The notes beneath the pieces were generated by a model. It did not search any database. It was not told the origin of the DNA and was given only the letters and a program-made list of their open reading frames with translations. A program made the translations under genes and the position numbers. 62,493 bases of DNA, from NCBI RefSeq assembly GCF_003323715.1, contig NZ_QOIN01000051.1, forward strand, positions 1 to 62,493, read 5' to 3'. Source of the DNA: Streptomyces diacarni (GTDB taxonomy: Bacteria > Actinomycetota > Actinomycetes > Streptomycetales > Streptomycetaceae). Shown piece by piece: positions 48,438 to 57,854 of this stretch (position 1 is the first letter of the stretch; each line of letters begins with the position of its first letter).

Positions 48438-50482
48438 GCCGACCACGCCAGCAGCTCGGCGATCCGGTCGGCCTCCATCGGTTTGGCGTAGTGCCAGCCC
48501 TGGCCGGTGTCGCAGCCGATCCTGCGCAGCCGCTCGGCCTGCGCGGGACCCTCCACGCACTCGGCGGTGACGGTCAGGCCCAGCTTGTGCGCCAGCTGCA
48601 CCAGGGCCGTCACGATCGTCTCGTCCGCCGGGTTCTGGTGCCGGGCGGTACGGAAGCCGCGGACGAACATGCCGTCCAGCTTGAGGGCGCGCACCGGGAG
48701 GCGGCTGAGGTAGGCCAGGTTGGAGTAGCCGGTACCGAAGTCGTCGATGGCGATGTGGACGCCCATCTCCGAGAGCGCCTGGAGCGCTTGGAGAGGGCGT
48801 CCGGCCGAGCCCATCACCGCCGACTCGGTCAGCTCCAGCTGGAGCAGGTGGGCGGGCAGCCCGGTCTCCTGGAGGATCTCGGCGACGTCCCGTACCAGGT
48901 CCGAGTCCCACACCTGGCGCACCGCCACGTTGACGCTCACGTACGGCGGCGGTCCGGGGTGGGTGAGCATCCAGCGCCGTGCCTGGCGGCAGGACTCCTG
49001 GAGCACCCACCTGCCGAGCGGCACGATGGCGCCGTTCTCCTCGGCCAGCCCGATGAAGCGGTCGGGGCCGAGCATGCCGAACTGCGGGTGCCGCCAGCGC
49101 ACGAGGGCCTCGACGCCGCGCAGCACGTCGTCGCAGAAGCCGACGATGGGCTGGTACTCCAGCACGAACTCGCCGCGTTCCACGGCGCGGCGCAGCGTGG
49201 AGGAGAGGGCCTGGCGGGTCATGCGGTGCGCGTTGCGCTCGGGGTCGAACAGGGTCCAGCGCGCCTTGCCGTCGGCCTTGGCCCAGTACAGCGTGGTGTC
49301 GGCCGCCTGCATCAGTTCGGTGGGGGTGGTGCCGGCCGTCTCGCGTTCGACGACGCCGATGCTGGCGGAGACCGCGAGGCGCTGCCCGGCCAGGTCGAAG
49401 GGGCGCTGGAGCGCGGCGAGCACCGACTGGGCGAGCGCGGTCACCTGCTCGGTCCCGGTGGACGACTCGACGAGCAGCGCGAACTCGTCGCCGCCGAGCC
49501 GTGCCACCAGGTGTCCGCCGTCGTCGCCGCCGCGGGACTCGGCGCACTGGGTGAGCCGCTGCGCGACCGCGTCCAGCAGGCTGTCGCCCACGCGGTGCCC
49601 GAGGGTGTCGTTGACGGCCTTGAAGCCGTCCAGGTCGAGGTAGCACAGGCCGGTTCTGCCGGTCGCCGAGTCGGCCAGTGCTCCGGCCAGCCGCTCGAAG
49701 AACAGGGTGCGGTTGGGCAGCCTGGTGACGGGGTCGTGCATCTGGAGGTGGCGCAGCCGCTCCTGCAGGTCGCGGCGCTCGCTGATGTCCGCGATCGAGA
49801 GCAGGGCCTCGCCGCCGTGCACGGTGGGCGTCACGGTGATCTCCGCCCAGAGGGTGTGGCCGTCGGCGTGCTTGAGCCTGCGCGTGCACGACATGCGGTC
49901 GGCGCGCCCCTGGAGCGCCTCGTGGTAGGCGCTGCGCACCCGCCCGTCCAGCCCGAGGCCCGCCAGCTCGGCGAGGGGACGCCCGGTCAGGCGCTGCGGG
50001 TCGGCGCCGAGCAGGGTGCCCAGCGCGCGGTTGGCCGTCAGCACGCGGCCGTGGGGGTCGACGATGGCCATCGGCAGCTGTGCCGCGTGGAAGGCGGCCC
50101 GGAAGTCGCTCTCGCTGTGCCCGTGGTGTGCGCGCCGCCGCCAGCGCTTGTGGCTACTTTCCGTGATGGTCTGGGGTTGCGTTACGAGGGCTTCGCCGGA
50201 GTCTTTGCCCGGTCCTTCGAGGGGTCCGTTCACCGATCGCTCCGCGGGGGGCTCGTCTCGTGCGGATCGGTCGGCCGGCTGCCCGTAGGCCGCCCAGGGG
50301 AGGATCCGCGCTGGAAATGTGCCGATCATAGAGGTTGGTGCGAGAGCGGAGCCAGTGTCTCCGCTGCCGTTGCCGGTCGCGGGAGCGGCCGGGGAGGGGT
50401 GTGCGCGCGAGGCTGACCGTTTCGGCGCCAGTGCTGCCAGTCCCCTGACCACTAACGACCGAGCGTTACGAAGAGTAGTCAT
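48416..50482 (-). CDS. PAS-GGDEF-EAL c-di-GMP turnover protein
   Basis: The 688-aa protein has a PAS domain (about 115-240: FRAAFHAAQLPMAIVDPHGRVL and ISDISERRDL-like, seen SIADISERRDLQERL), a GGDEF domain with intact LGGDEFALLVE active site (near 345), and an EAL domain with VEALVRW, an intact DDFGTGYSNL loop and LTESAVMG. Both diguanylate cyclase and phosphodiesterase activity look possible. The first 110 residues are Ser/Pro/Gly-rich, with no membrane helix, so it is likely cytosolic, unlike membrane-bound RmdA/B types. Start site uncertain (no clear ribosome-binding site at 50482). In Streptomyces such proteins set c-di-GMP levels and hyphal development through BldD. Confidence 0.9.
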
Positions 50483-50582
50483 ACTGCGGTTGACTCGACT
50501 GGACTACCGAAACGGGGCAGAGCCGGACATACGACGGGAGGGTGGGGAGGGTCCGCCGTTCCTTTTCCGGTGAGGTCTCCAC

Positions 50583-51884
50583 GTGGCGCCTGCGTCGGTA
50601 CCCGGGGGTGTTGACAGCTCGGCCCGCGGCCGTCCGGCACGCGGGCCCGGACGGCTGGGCCCCGGCGCGCGGCACCGGGTGGGAGCGATCGTCATGGCGT
50701 TGACCGCCTTCATGGGTGTGGGGCTCTTCGCCGGGCCCGTGCGATCCGTTGCGGCGGGCATGCCGTGCGCTCTGCCGCGCACCGAAGCACACCACTCGTT
50801 GGGTTTGGACACCTGGAACGCCTCCTATCCGCGCCCCGAAGGGACGCTCGATGCCGCCCTTCTCTTTCTCTCTTTCCCCGATGCGACCCCTATGGCCACC
50901 CCTCGAGAGCTTGTGAACGACCATTTCCCGGCCACATCCGACTTCTTCTCGCGGGCGAGTTACGGAAAATTCCGGTTGCGGCCGCGTCCGGTGAACCGGT
51001 GGATCGAGATGCCCAAGCCGGCCTCGGCCTACGGCATCCAGCGCGACTGGGACGCTGACCTGCGTCGTTCCTATCTGCACGACGCTGTGCGGGCCGTCGA
51101 TCCGCACGTCGACCTGGCCCGCTACGACGTCGTCTACCTCATCGCCGACCCGGACGCCCCCGGTGTGGACTCCGATGCGACAAAAGTGGTCAATCTCGAT
51201 GAGCCGATCACCGCAGACGGAACCGAGCTGAACCGTCTCGTCACGGTGTTCGAACAGAGCCCGCCCGACCGCCACGTCCTCGCCCACGAGACCGGCCACC
51301 TCTTCGACCTGCCCGACCTCTACCAACGCCCCGCCGACGGCAAGGCCGACTGGGACACCCGCGTCGGGGACTGGGACCTGATGGGCAGCCAGTTCGGACT
51401 GGCGCCCGAGCCCTTCGGCTGGCACAAGTGGAAGCTCGGCTGGCTGGAACGAGCCAATGTCAGATGCGTCCCCGTCACCGGCGGGGCACCTCCGCAGGCC
51501 CGCTACACCCTGCGGGCGCTGGCGGCACCCTCCCGGCGCGCCAAGGGGCCCGACGGCGTCCGGCTCGTCGTCCTGCGCACCGGCGAGAACCGCGCCCTGG
51601 CCATGGAGGTCCGCGAACGCACCGGCAACGACAGCGACGCCTGTACCCAGGGCCTGCTCCTCTACCGGGTCCGCAGCGACACCCCCTCCACCCACGGCCC
51701 GATCGAGGTGGTCGACGGGCACCCCGGCACCTCCGCCTGCCGCCAGACCTCCGTGCACAGCACACTCGCCGACGCCACCCTGGGGGTGGGGGAGAGCTGG
51801 TCGGACCCCGGCGAGGCCGTCCGCGTCGAGGTCACCGGGCGCACGGCGGACGGCGACTGGGAGATCCGCGTCGTCCGCGGCTGA
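50583..51884 (+). CDS. secreted M6-like zinc metalloprotease
   Basis: The 433-aa protein has an N-terminal signal/anchor (VGAIVMALTAFMGVGLFAGPV), an early LGLDTWNASYPRPEGTLDAALLFLSFPD region and the zinc motif LAHETGHLFDLPDLY (HExxH, with Asp nearby), then WDLMGSQFGLAPEPFGWHKWKLGWL, a Met-turn-like segment seen in M6 (immune-inhibitor-A-type) peptidases. A C-terminal beta domain follows. It should cleave proteins outside the cell. The GTG start follows GGTGAGG. It is divergent from the GGDEF-EAL gene. Confidence 0.87.
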   Translation: MAPASVPGGVDSSARGRPARGPGRLGPGARHRVGAIVMALTAFMGVGLFAGPVRSVAAGMPCALPRTEAHHSLGLDTWNASYPRPEGTLDAALLFLSFPDATPMATPRELVNDHFPATSDFFSRASYGKFRLRPRPVNRWIEMPKPASAYGIQRDWDADLRRSYLHDAVRAVDPHVDLARYDVVYLIADPDAPGVDSDATKVVNLDEPITADGTELNRLVTVFEQSPPDRHVLAHETGHLFDLPDLYQRPADGKADWDTRVGDWDLMGSQFGLAPEPFGWHKWKLGWLERANVRCVPVTGGAPPQARYTLRALAAPSRRAKGPDGVRLVVLRTGENRALAMEVRERTGNDSDACTQGLLLYRVRSDTPSTHGPIEVVDGHPGTSACRQTSVHSTLADATLGVGESWSDPGEAVRVEVTGRTADGDWEIRVVRG

Positions 51885-51915
51885 GCGCGGACCGGTGCCG
51901 GGGCCGCGCGCACGG

Positions 51916-51947
51916 CGAAGGCCCCCCGCTTCCGCGGAGGGCCTTCG
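51916..51947. terminator. terminator between the protease gene and tRNA-Lys
   Basis: CGAAGGCCC and its complement form a 9-bp perfect stem (plus inner pairs) between the plus-strand protease stop and the minus-strand tRNA-Lys 3' end; it can serve both. Confidence 0.75.
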
Positions 51948-51955
51948 TCTGTCTG

Positions 51956-52029
51956 TGCGCCGCCAGGGACTCGAACCCCGGACCCGCTGATTAAGAGTCA
52001 GCTGCTCTAACCAACTGAGCTAGCGGCGC
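51956..52029 (-). tRNA. tRNA-Lys (anticodon CUU), second copy
   Basis: The complementary strand folds as a cloverleaf identical to the copy at 37098 except at acceptor pair 7, which is C-G here instead of U-A: a double change that keeps the pair. Loop CTCTTAA gives CUU. It is oriented opposite to the first copy, 14.8 kb away. Confidence 0.96.
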
Positions 52030-52181
52030 CTGCTGACGTCGTAGACCTTAACACCCCGATCCGGTGAACCGGAAATCGATAATTCCCGGCGGACACCCTC
52101 CCCACCTGCACCGTCGCGCCCACCGGCGCACGCGGCCAGGACCGGTGGCCAGGGCCGGCGCACGCGGCCCGGACCGGCGGC

Positions 52182-52583
52182 TCAGCCCTGCGGCGGCGGC
52201 TGCGTGCCGGGCACCCGGTTCCTGAGCAGGTCGTGGCCGAACTCGATCATCTTGCGCGCGTACTCCTCGGTCCACCCGCCGCGGTCCGCGATGGCGGCGT
52301 CGGGCAGCTTGTCGAACCGCTGCGGGTCGGCGAGCTGCGCCGCGGCCGAGGCCTGGTACTCCTGGGCGCGGTCGGCGGCCGCCCGGAACGCGTGCACCAG
52401 CTCCGTCGAGCGGTCCAGCAGCTCCGTGGGGTCGGTGAGCGACTCCAGGCCGAAGAAGTGCTCGTCGTCAGGGGCCGCATCGGCCGGCTCGAACAGCAGG
52501 GGCGCGGGGCGGCGGTACTGCGGGCCGCCGCCGCTCCCCCCGGCGGAGCGCGAAGGGTCCGGAGCCGAGTGCGGCTCAGACAT
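52182..52583 (-). CDS. conserved small hypothetical protein
   Basis: The 133-aa protein starts at ATG seven bases after GGAGG. It has a Pro/Gly-rich start (APDPSRSAGGSGGG), an acidic middle (DAAPDDEHFFGLESLTDPTELLD) and a helical end (LVHAFRAAADRAQEYQASAAAQL, GWTEEYARKMIEFGHDLLRNRV). No catalytic motif or membrane segment is visible. It sits just downstream of the nuclease/helicase operon on the same strand (gap of 133 bp), so it could be co-expressed. I do not recognise the family. Confidence 0.75.
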   Translation of the reverse strand: MSEPHSAPDPSRSAGGSGGGPQYRRPAPLLFEPADAAPDDEHFFGLESLTDPTELLDRSTELVHAFRAAADRAQEYQASAAAQLADPQRFDKLPDAAIADRGGWTEEYARKMIEFGHDLLRNRVPGTQPPPQG

Positions 52584-52716
52584 GTACATACCTCCAAGGT
52601 CGTGGGCCGCCCCCCATTGTGCGCCCGGCGCCCCCGCCCCCGCACGGGTCCACGACAAGCCGCCCGGACCCGGCAGCCGAGACCCCGGGCCCGAGACGCC
52701 CCGGGGCCCGGGGACA

Positions 52717-54096
52717 TCAGGCGAGCGGGACCCGGTGCTCGGCCAGCTGGGAGAGCACCGCCTGGTGGGCCTCCCAGCCGTCCGGCGCCCAGGAGGCGGG
52801 ACCCAGCTGGACCGGCTCGGTCGCCGGATGGTCGTCCAGCAGCTCGGCGACGCCCGCGCGGCACACCACCACGCACGCGTGCCGGTGCCGGGAGGCCAGC
52901 ACACACAGCCGCCCGGTCTCCAGGTGGAACTCGGTCGCGTCCGGCCGCCCCGACAGCGGGTGCAGGACGACCGTGACGTCGAACTCCCGGCCCTGCAACC
53001 GGTTGGCCGTGTCCACGGTGACCCGGGCGGCGCGCCCGTCACCCTCGGCCGACGCGTACCCGGCCAGGGCCGCGCGGACCGCCGCCGCCTGGTCGCGGTG
53101 CGCCGTGCCCACGGCGATCCGCTCGGGGCCCAGGACCGCGCCGCCGCCGCTCCCGTCCCGCTCGCCGTGCGTGCGCCCCTCCCGCTCCAGCATCCGGTGC
53201 ACGAGGCGGGCCACCGCCGCCACGGCCTCCGGGTCGGTGCGCGGCGTACGCGCCGCGGGCAGCTCCAGGAGACCCCAGCCCGCGTCCGCCGCCTCGTCCA
53301 GCACCGCGTCCCAAGGCGATCCGTCGGCGGGCGCGCCGAAGGCGAGCCTGCGGTCGCCGGGCCCCGTACCGCTGCGGAACGGCGTGTACGGGTAGAACGC
53401 CTCGGAGACCAGCGCGGCCGCCGAGTGCGGCAGCCGCCAGGAGACCGGCAGCCGGTGCTGGGGCAGCTGCGGGTTGTGCGCCAGCAGGGTGCTCACGGCA
53501 CTCGCCGACGGGTCGTGCGCCTGGCCCGCCCACTGCTCGGCACCCACCTGGCTGAAGGGGTCCAGCTGCCCGGGGTCCCCCACGAACAGGGCCCGCTCGA
53601 AGAGCCCGGCCACGGCCAGCAGCGCGTCCGAGCGCATCTGGTACGCCTCGTCCACGATCGCGTGCCGCCACCGCTCCTCGCTGCTCACCCACGCCCACTT
53701 CGCGGCCGTGGAGACGACCACGTCCAGCCCGGCGAGGTCGGCGGGCTTCGCGGAGGTGCGCACCGAAGGGTGGCGGTCCAGCACCGGGTCGTACGGCTTC
53801 GGCTCGCTGCTGTGCAGCCGTCCGACCGGCAGCTCGGCCTCGGCCGTCGCCAGCCGGTCGACCAGGTCGTCGACCTGCGCGTTCGTCTGCGCGATGACCA
53901 TGAGCGGGTGGCCGGCGGCGGCCAGCTCGAGCGCCGCGCGCACCACGAGGGTCGACTTGCCGGCGCCGGGCGGCGAGTTCACCACCACGCCACGGTGCGT
54001 GCCGTCCACGGCCGCGGACAGGATCGCCTCGGTGGCCGCCGCGGCGGCCTGCGCCGGGGACGCGGCGGCCCCGGGCTGCTCCACGAGCGTCGTCAC
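52717..54096 (-). CDS. SF1B (Upf1/Dna2-like) DNA/RNA helicase
   Basis: The 459-aa protein has the motifs of an SF1B Upf1-like helicase: Walker A SPPGAGKST (Lys47), Walker B VDEAYQM (Asp149, Glu150), motif III GDPGQLDPF (173-181), motif IV SWRLPHSAAALVSEAFYP, motif V VTVDTANRLQGREFDVTVV and motif VI LCVLASRHRHACVV. It lacks the N-terminal domains of eukaryotic relatives. It should unwind nucleic acid in an ATP-driven way. It overlaps the preceding gene by 4 bp (ATGA), the third gene of an operon with a Fe-S nuclease, resembling the two halves of Dna2. Confidence 0.88.
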   Translation of the reverse strand: MTTLVEQPGAAASPAQAAAAATEAILSAAVDGTHRGVVVNSPPGAGKSTLVVRAALELAAAGHPLMVIAQTNAQVDDLVDRLATAEAELPVGRLHSSEPKPYDPVLDRHPSVRTSAKPADLAGLDVVVSTAAKWAWVSSEERWRHAIVDEAYQMRSDALLAVAGLFERALFVGDPGQLDPFSQVGAEQWAGQAHDPSASAVSTLLAHNPQLPQHRLPVSWRLPHSAAALVSEAFYPYTPFRSGTGPGDRRLAFGAPADGSPWDAVLDEAADAGWGLLELPAARTPRTDPEAVAAVARLVHRMLEREGRTHGERDGSGGGAVLGPERIAVGTAHRDQAAAVRAALAGYASAEGDGRAARVTVDTANRLQGREFDVTVVLHPLSGRPDATEFHLETGRLCVLASRHRHACVVVCRAGVAELLDDHPATEPVQLGPASWAPDGWEAHQAVLSQLAEHRVPLA

Positions 54097-55628
54097 AGCA
54101 CATCCTCCGAGGTCACCGGGTCGGGTCGCTCCGCGCCCCGCTCACCGGGCGGGCCGCCGTGGGTCCAGGGGGTCTCCTCGGGCTCCGGCAGCCCGGGCCC
54201 GCCGCGCGGCGCGTGCTCGAACAGCGTCCAGCACACCAGATCGCCCTTCCGCGGCACGGTGCCCGGCGCGGGCTCCTTCGCCCGCCCCATCCCGTTCACC
54301 AGCCGCAGCACCAGCTCGCCCGGCCCCGCCAGCTCCACCAGCTCGGCCCGCTGCTGCCCGCCCTCGGGCAGCCTGCGGTGCAGCTTGTCCCCGTCGCTCA
54401 GCAGGGGCGCGTCCTGGGTGTGCACCGTCACCAGGGGGCGGGGTGAGGGACGCTTACCCTCCGAGTAGGCCATCTCCACCTCCAGCACCTCCGCCGAGAA
54501 CGCCTCGCCCGCCAGCCGCCGCACGGCCATCACCAGCGGATCGTCCAGCGCCTCCTGCGCCTCCAGCTCGGCCTGGCGCTGCTCCCGCATGGCCAGCTTG
54601 CGGGCCGCGGTGACCGCGTCGTCCTTGCGCGGCTGGGGCGGCTCCGCGGCCCGCAGCCGGTCCCTGTGGTGGGTGTAGGACTGCCGGTCGCGCCGCCACC
54701 TGTCGGGCACGTGCGCGGCCTCCGGCAGCGTGCGCAGCATCCCGACGCCCTCCCACACGGCCTCCCAGGTGGGACGCAGCTGCGTCGCCACCAGCTCGTG
54801 CACCTCCTCCTCGGCGCCGGGCACGCCCCGGTCGTAGCGGCTGAGCGCCGGAGCCAGCAGCTCGTTGTCGAACGCCGGGTCGGTAGCGGGCCCCGCGGGC
54901 GGCACCAGCAGCTGGCCCCGCCCGTCCCGGCCCAGCTCCGCGCGGAGCGCCGCCTCGGCCCCGCTCGCCCCGTCCGGTGGCGCCAGCCATGCCAGCAGCG
55001 CCCCCAGGTGCTGGTCCTCCAACTGGCTCTGGCCCGTCGCCCAGTGCCGCGTCAGCAGCCCCGTCACAGGCAGCAGCAGCGAGGAGCCCGGCACCCTGGC
55101 GCGCTCGCCGTAGTGGCTCAGCCAGCGGCCGAGCAGCGGCAGCCGGGGCGGTGCCGGGTGCTCGGACTCCGGGTCCTCCTCGGCGGTCCGCCGGAACCGC
55201 GTCGAGCGCCCCAGCAGCCGCACGAAGTCCACACCGGGACCGGTGGGCACCAGCAGCTGCGGCGCGTCGGTGCACAGCTCGGCCTCGACCGCGACCCGCT
55301 TGCCCGACTCCGGATCGGTCTCCTTGCGCTCGACGAGCTCCACCTCGTCCTGGCACGACTCCAGGTGCGGCAGCACCGCCTCGGCCAGCCGGTCCAGGAA
55401 CGCGAACCGCAGATCGCGGTCGCGCGGCTGAGCGACGGTGAGGATCCTCGGCGCCGAGCGCTCGGTCCCCAGCATGACGCCCAGCGGTGCACCGTTCTCA
55501 CCGGCCGTCGCCAACGGGACGAGGACGAGCGGGCGCTCGGCGAGATGCCGGTGGCGGACGGTCGCCACCGGCCGCGCCCGCCCGCAGGCGACGGCCTCCA
55601 TACGCGCCAGCGCGTTCAGCAACGACAT
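54093..55628 (-). CDS. unrecognised 511-aa protein between nuclease and helicase genes
   Basis: I do not recognise this family. Seen: start MSLLNALARMEAVACGRARP, a likely beta-rich front part with PLVLVPLATAGENGAPLGVMLG, a middle region (PLLGRWLSHYGERARVPGSSLLLPVTGLLTRHWATGQSQLE), a helical section (AMREQRQAELEAQEALDDPLVMAVRRL) and a C-terminal beta stretch ending GERGAERPDPVTSEDVL. No membrane helix, Walker motif or Cys cluster. Its start overlaps the nuclease stop by 1 nt (TGATG) and its stop overlaps the helicase start by 4 nt, so the three are translated as one unit and probably act together. A fold from structure prediction is needed to place it. Confidence 0.85.
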   Translation of the reverse strand: MSLLNALARMEAVACGRARPVATVRHRHLAERPLVLVPLATAGENGAPLGVMLGTERSAPRILTVAQPRDRDLRFAFLDRLAEAVLPHLESCQDEVELVERKETDPESGKRVAVEAELCTDAPQLLVPTGPGVDFVRLLGRSTRFRRTAEEDPESEHPAPPRLPLLGRWLSHYGERARVPGSSLLLPVTGLLTRHWATGQSQLEDQHLGALLAWLAPPDGASGAEAALRAELGRDGRGQLLVPPAGPATDPAFDNELLAPALSRYDRGVPGAEEEVHELVATQLRPTWEAVWEGVGMLRTLPEAAHVPDRWRRDRQSYTHHRDRLRAAEPPQPRKDDAVTAARKLAMREQRQAELEAQEALDDPLVMAVRRLAGEAFSAEVLEVEMAYSEGKRPSPRPLVTVHTQDAPLLSDGDKLHRRLPEGGQQRAELVELAGPGELVLRLVNGMGRAKEPAPGTVPRKGDLVCWTLFEHAPRGGPGLPEPEETPWTHGGPPGERGAERPDPVTSEDVL

Positions 55629-56884
55629 CAGCCCACCTCCGCGTCCCGCGCGGCGGGAGCCTGAGACGATCCCCGCGCGGGCCCGCGCGCCGCCGCGTCC
55701 TGAAGCGCTTGGGCGCGCAGCGCCGCCGCCCTGCGCAGCAGGGCGGCGGCCGGGTCCTGTGCGGCGGCGCTGCCTGGGTCTCCCGAGGCGGCGGCCAGGA
55801 CGTCGGGCACCGTGGCCAGGCCGCCCAGCTCGCCCCGCACCGAGCGGCCCAGCGCGACCACCGAGCCCGCGCCGCGCGCCCGCTGACGGCAGTGGAAGGC
55901 CAGCTCGCATGTCGAGAGGCATTCCGGCGCGTACGCCGCGGGAACCGACTCCACCGCGGCGGCCAGCTCCTCAGGCTCCTGCGTCGGCGCGAAGTGGACA
56001 CCCTCGGGCAGCTCGGCGGCGATCTCCTCCAGCCGGGTCAGCCGCCGCAGCTGGCGCCGGGTCGCGGCGATCTGCTTGCGCAGCGGGAGCAGCCCGGCCG
56101 CGGGCAGGTTGGAGAAGTCCTTCGGACACACCAGCAGGGCGCTCTCCCGCACCGCCCGTGGCTGCGTCTCCAGCGCCAGCGCGTACACCGCCGACTGGCG
56201 CGCGGCGGCGCCCGCCTTCACCGTGTCGGCCGCGCCGTCCAGGATCGGGAACGACTTGATCTCGATGATGCTGAGGGAGCCGTCCGGATGGACGGCCAGC
56301 GCGTCCGGCTCCAGGTAGGCGGTCGAGCCCGCCACCCGCAGGGACAGCCAGGGATGGTCGAGCAGGCCCCAGCTGCCTTCCGGCACCTCGGCCAGGGCCA
56401 GCCTGGTGCGCTCCGCGCGCCCCGCGGGTCCGTCGGCGGTCACGTCGGGCACGACGACCTGCTCGGGCTCCGGGCGGGCCTCGCCCACCTGCTCGCACAA
56501 CAGCGCGAGCAGCACCTGCCCGCCGTCCGCCTTCACCCGCGCCTCGAACGCGTTGCCGCGCACCAGCGCGAACTGGGACTGGCCGAACGGCGCGGGGGAG
56601 CCCAGCGCCTGCGCCACCGCTCCCTTGTCGACCCCCGCGCCGTCCAGCAGCGCGCGGCGGCGGCAGCCCGGATTCGCGGCGAGGGCGGCCAGCGCCCGCG
56701 CGTCGAGGTGCTTGTGCGGTACGTCGGGGCCGCCGCGCAACGCGGCGAGCCGCCGCGGGGAGGCACCCGCCGGTGCCGGGGCCTGCGGCGCGCCCGGAGC
56801 GGACGGCTCGGGCGTGCCGGACGCGCCGGATGGCTCGGGCGTGCCGGACGGCGGGGTCTGCTTCGGTAGCGAAGAGGGTGTCAT
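55628..56884 (-). CDS. Cas4/RecB-like PD-(D/E)XK nuclease with probable Fe-S cluster
   Basis: The 418-aa protein has the pattern of Fe-S cluster PD-(D/E)XK exonucleases (Cas4, AddB, Dna2): first Cys74 in NPGCRRRALL, motif I GNAFEARV (Glu114), Asp194 in YLEPDALAV, the ExK pair in IIEIKSFP (Glu208, Lys210), Gln230 in ARQSAVYALAL, and three C-terminal cysteines Cys322, Cys326 and Cys332 in ECLSTCELAFHC. The first 60 residues are Pro/Ser-rich and probably disordered. The ATG follows GAGG. It is the first gene of a tight operon with an unknown protein and an SF1B helicase, and would cut single-stranded or flap DNA opened by the helicase. Confidence 0.87.
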   Translation of the reverse strand: MTPSSLPKQTPPSGTPEPSGASGTPEPSAPGAPQAPAPAGASPRRLAALRGGPDVPHKHLDARALAALAANPGCRRRALLDGAGVDKGAVAQALGSPAPFGQSQFALVRGNAFEARVKADGGQVLLALLCEQVGEARPEPEQVVVPDVTADGPAGRAERTRLALAEVPEGSWGLLDHPWLSLRVAGSTAYLEPDALAVHPDGSLSIIEIKSFPILDGAADTVKAGAAARQSAVYALALETQPRAVRESALLVCPKDFSNLPAAGLLPLRKQIAATRRQLRRLTRLEEIAAELPEGVHFAPTQEPEELAAAVESVPAAYAPECLSTCELAFHCRQRARGAGSVVALGRSVRGELGGLATVPDVLAAASGDPGSAAAQDPAAALLRRAAALRAQALQDAAARGPARGSSQAPAARDAEVG

Positions 56885-57161
56885 CGGCTGTGGCCTCGGG
56901 GGAGGGTGCGGTACCCGGCGAAGTCTCCCACCCGCCGCTGACAACGCACCCCGCACCCACCGGACAGGACCGGTTCCGCCCCTCGCCCCGCCCTCCCGTC
57001 ACCCCCTCGCGCCCCGCCCCGCCGGGCGCCCCGGCGGGACGCTGCGCGAAGATGGAGGGAGCGGTTTCCGGACACCCGGACAGCCGCCTTCCGGGCACCC
57101 GGGCCCGCTTCCGCTTCCCGGGCGGCCGGACGATCCAGCACGTCACGTCCGAGAGGTACCC

Positions 57162-57755
57162 ATGGCAGCGCGCATCCTCCTCGTCCGGCACGGTCAGACC
57201 GAGTGGTCGATGACCGGGCAGCACACCGGCAGGACGGACATGCCGCTGCTGGACGAGGGCCGCCGCATGGCCAAGCTGCTCGGCGAGCGGCTGCACCGCG
57301 CTCCCTGGAACGGGCTGCCCGGCGTCGAGGTGCGCACCAGCCCGCTGTCCCGGGCCGCCGAGACGTGCGCGCTGGCCGGCTTCGACGGCGCCCGCGGCTG
57401 GGACGCGCTGATGGAGTGGGACTACGGCGACTACGAGGGCCTGACCCCCGAGCAGATCCGCGAGCGCGCGGGGGAGGAGTGGTTCATCTGGCGGGACGGC
57501 GTCACCGGTGGCGAGACCCTGGCCGAGGTGGGCGAGCGCGCCGACGAGGTGGTGGACTGGGCCCGTTCGGCCGACCGCGACGTGCTGGTCTTCGCGCACG
57601 GCCACATCCTGCGCGTCCTGGCCGCCCGCTGGCTGGGCTACGACCCGTCCTTCGCGGCCCGGCTCAAGCTGGACCCCGCCTCCCTGTCGATTCTCGGCTG
57701 GGCCTACGGCGACCCCGCCGTCGAACGCTGGAACGACACGGGCCACCTCGACTGA
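57162..57755 (+). CDS. histidine phosphatase (phosphoglycerate-mutase-like)
   Basis: The 197-aa protein has the RHG phosphate loop LLVRHGQTEWS, RTSPLSRAAETC, the acid/base Glu in LMEWDYGDYEGLT, and VFAHGHILRVLAARW, the second catalytic His. It dephosphorylates a small metabolite; family members act on sugar phosphates, alpha-ribazole phosphate or act as acid phosphatases. Start ATG behind GAGAGG. It is divergent from the nuclease operon. Confidence 0.93.
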   Translation: MAARILLVRHGQTEWSMTGQHTGRTDMPLLDEGRRMAKLLGERLHRAPWNGLPGVEVRTSPLSRAAETCALAGFDGARGWDALMEWDYGDYEGLTPEQIRERAGEEWFIWRDGVTGGETLAEVGERADEVVDWARSADRDVLVFAHGHILRVLAARWLGYDPSFAARLKLDPASLSILGWAYGDPAVERWNDTGHLD

Positions 57756-57766
57756 CCCCGGGTGCA

Positions 57767-57813
57767 CGGGCCCCGGGTTTCCGGGCCCCGGGTTTCCGGG
57801 CCCCGGGTCTTTC
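57767..57813. repeat. 15-bp tandem repeat, three copies
   Basis: CGGGCCCCGGGTTTC occurs three times in tandem, the last copy with two extra bases, in the gap between the phosphatase gene and the regulator gene. It contains the palindrome CGGGCCCCG, so it may form hairpins that end transcription from both sides. Confidence 0.8.
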
Positions 57814-57854
57814 GGACCCCCGGCCCGGGCCCCGGCCCAGCCCCCGCCCGTCCG

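Noticed and set aside
55628..56884. Calling the Fe-S nuclease a CRISPR Cas4
   Set aside because: There is no CRISPR array or other cas gene; the pattern is shared by AddB and Dna2-type nucleases.
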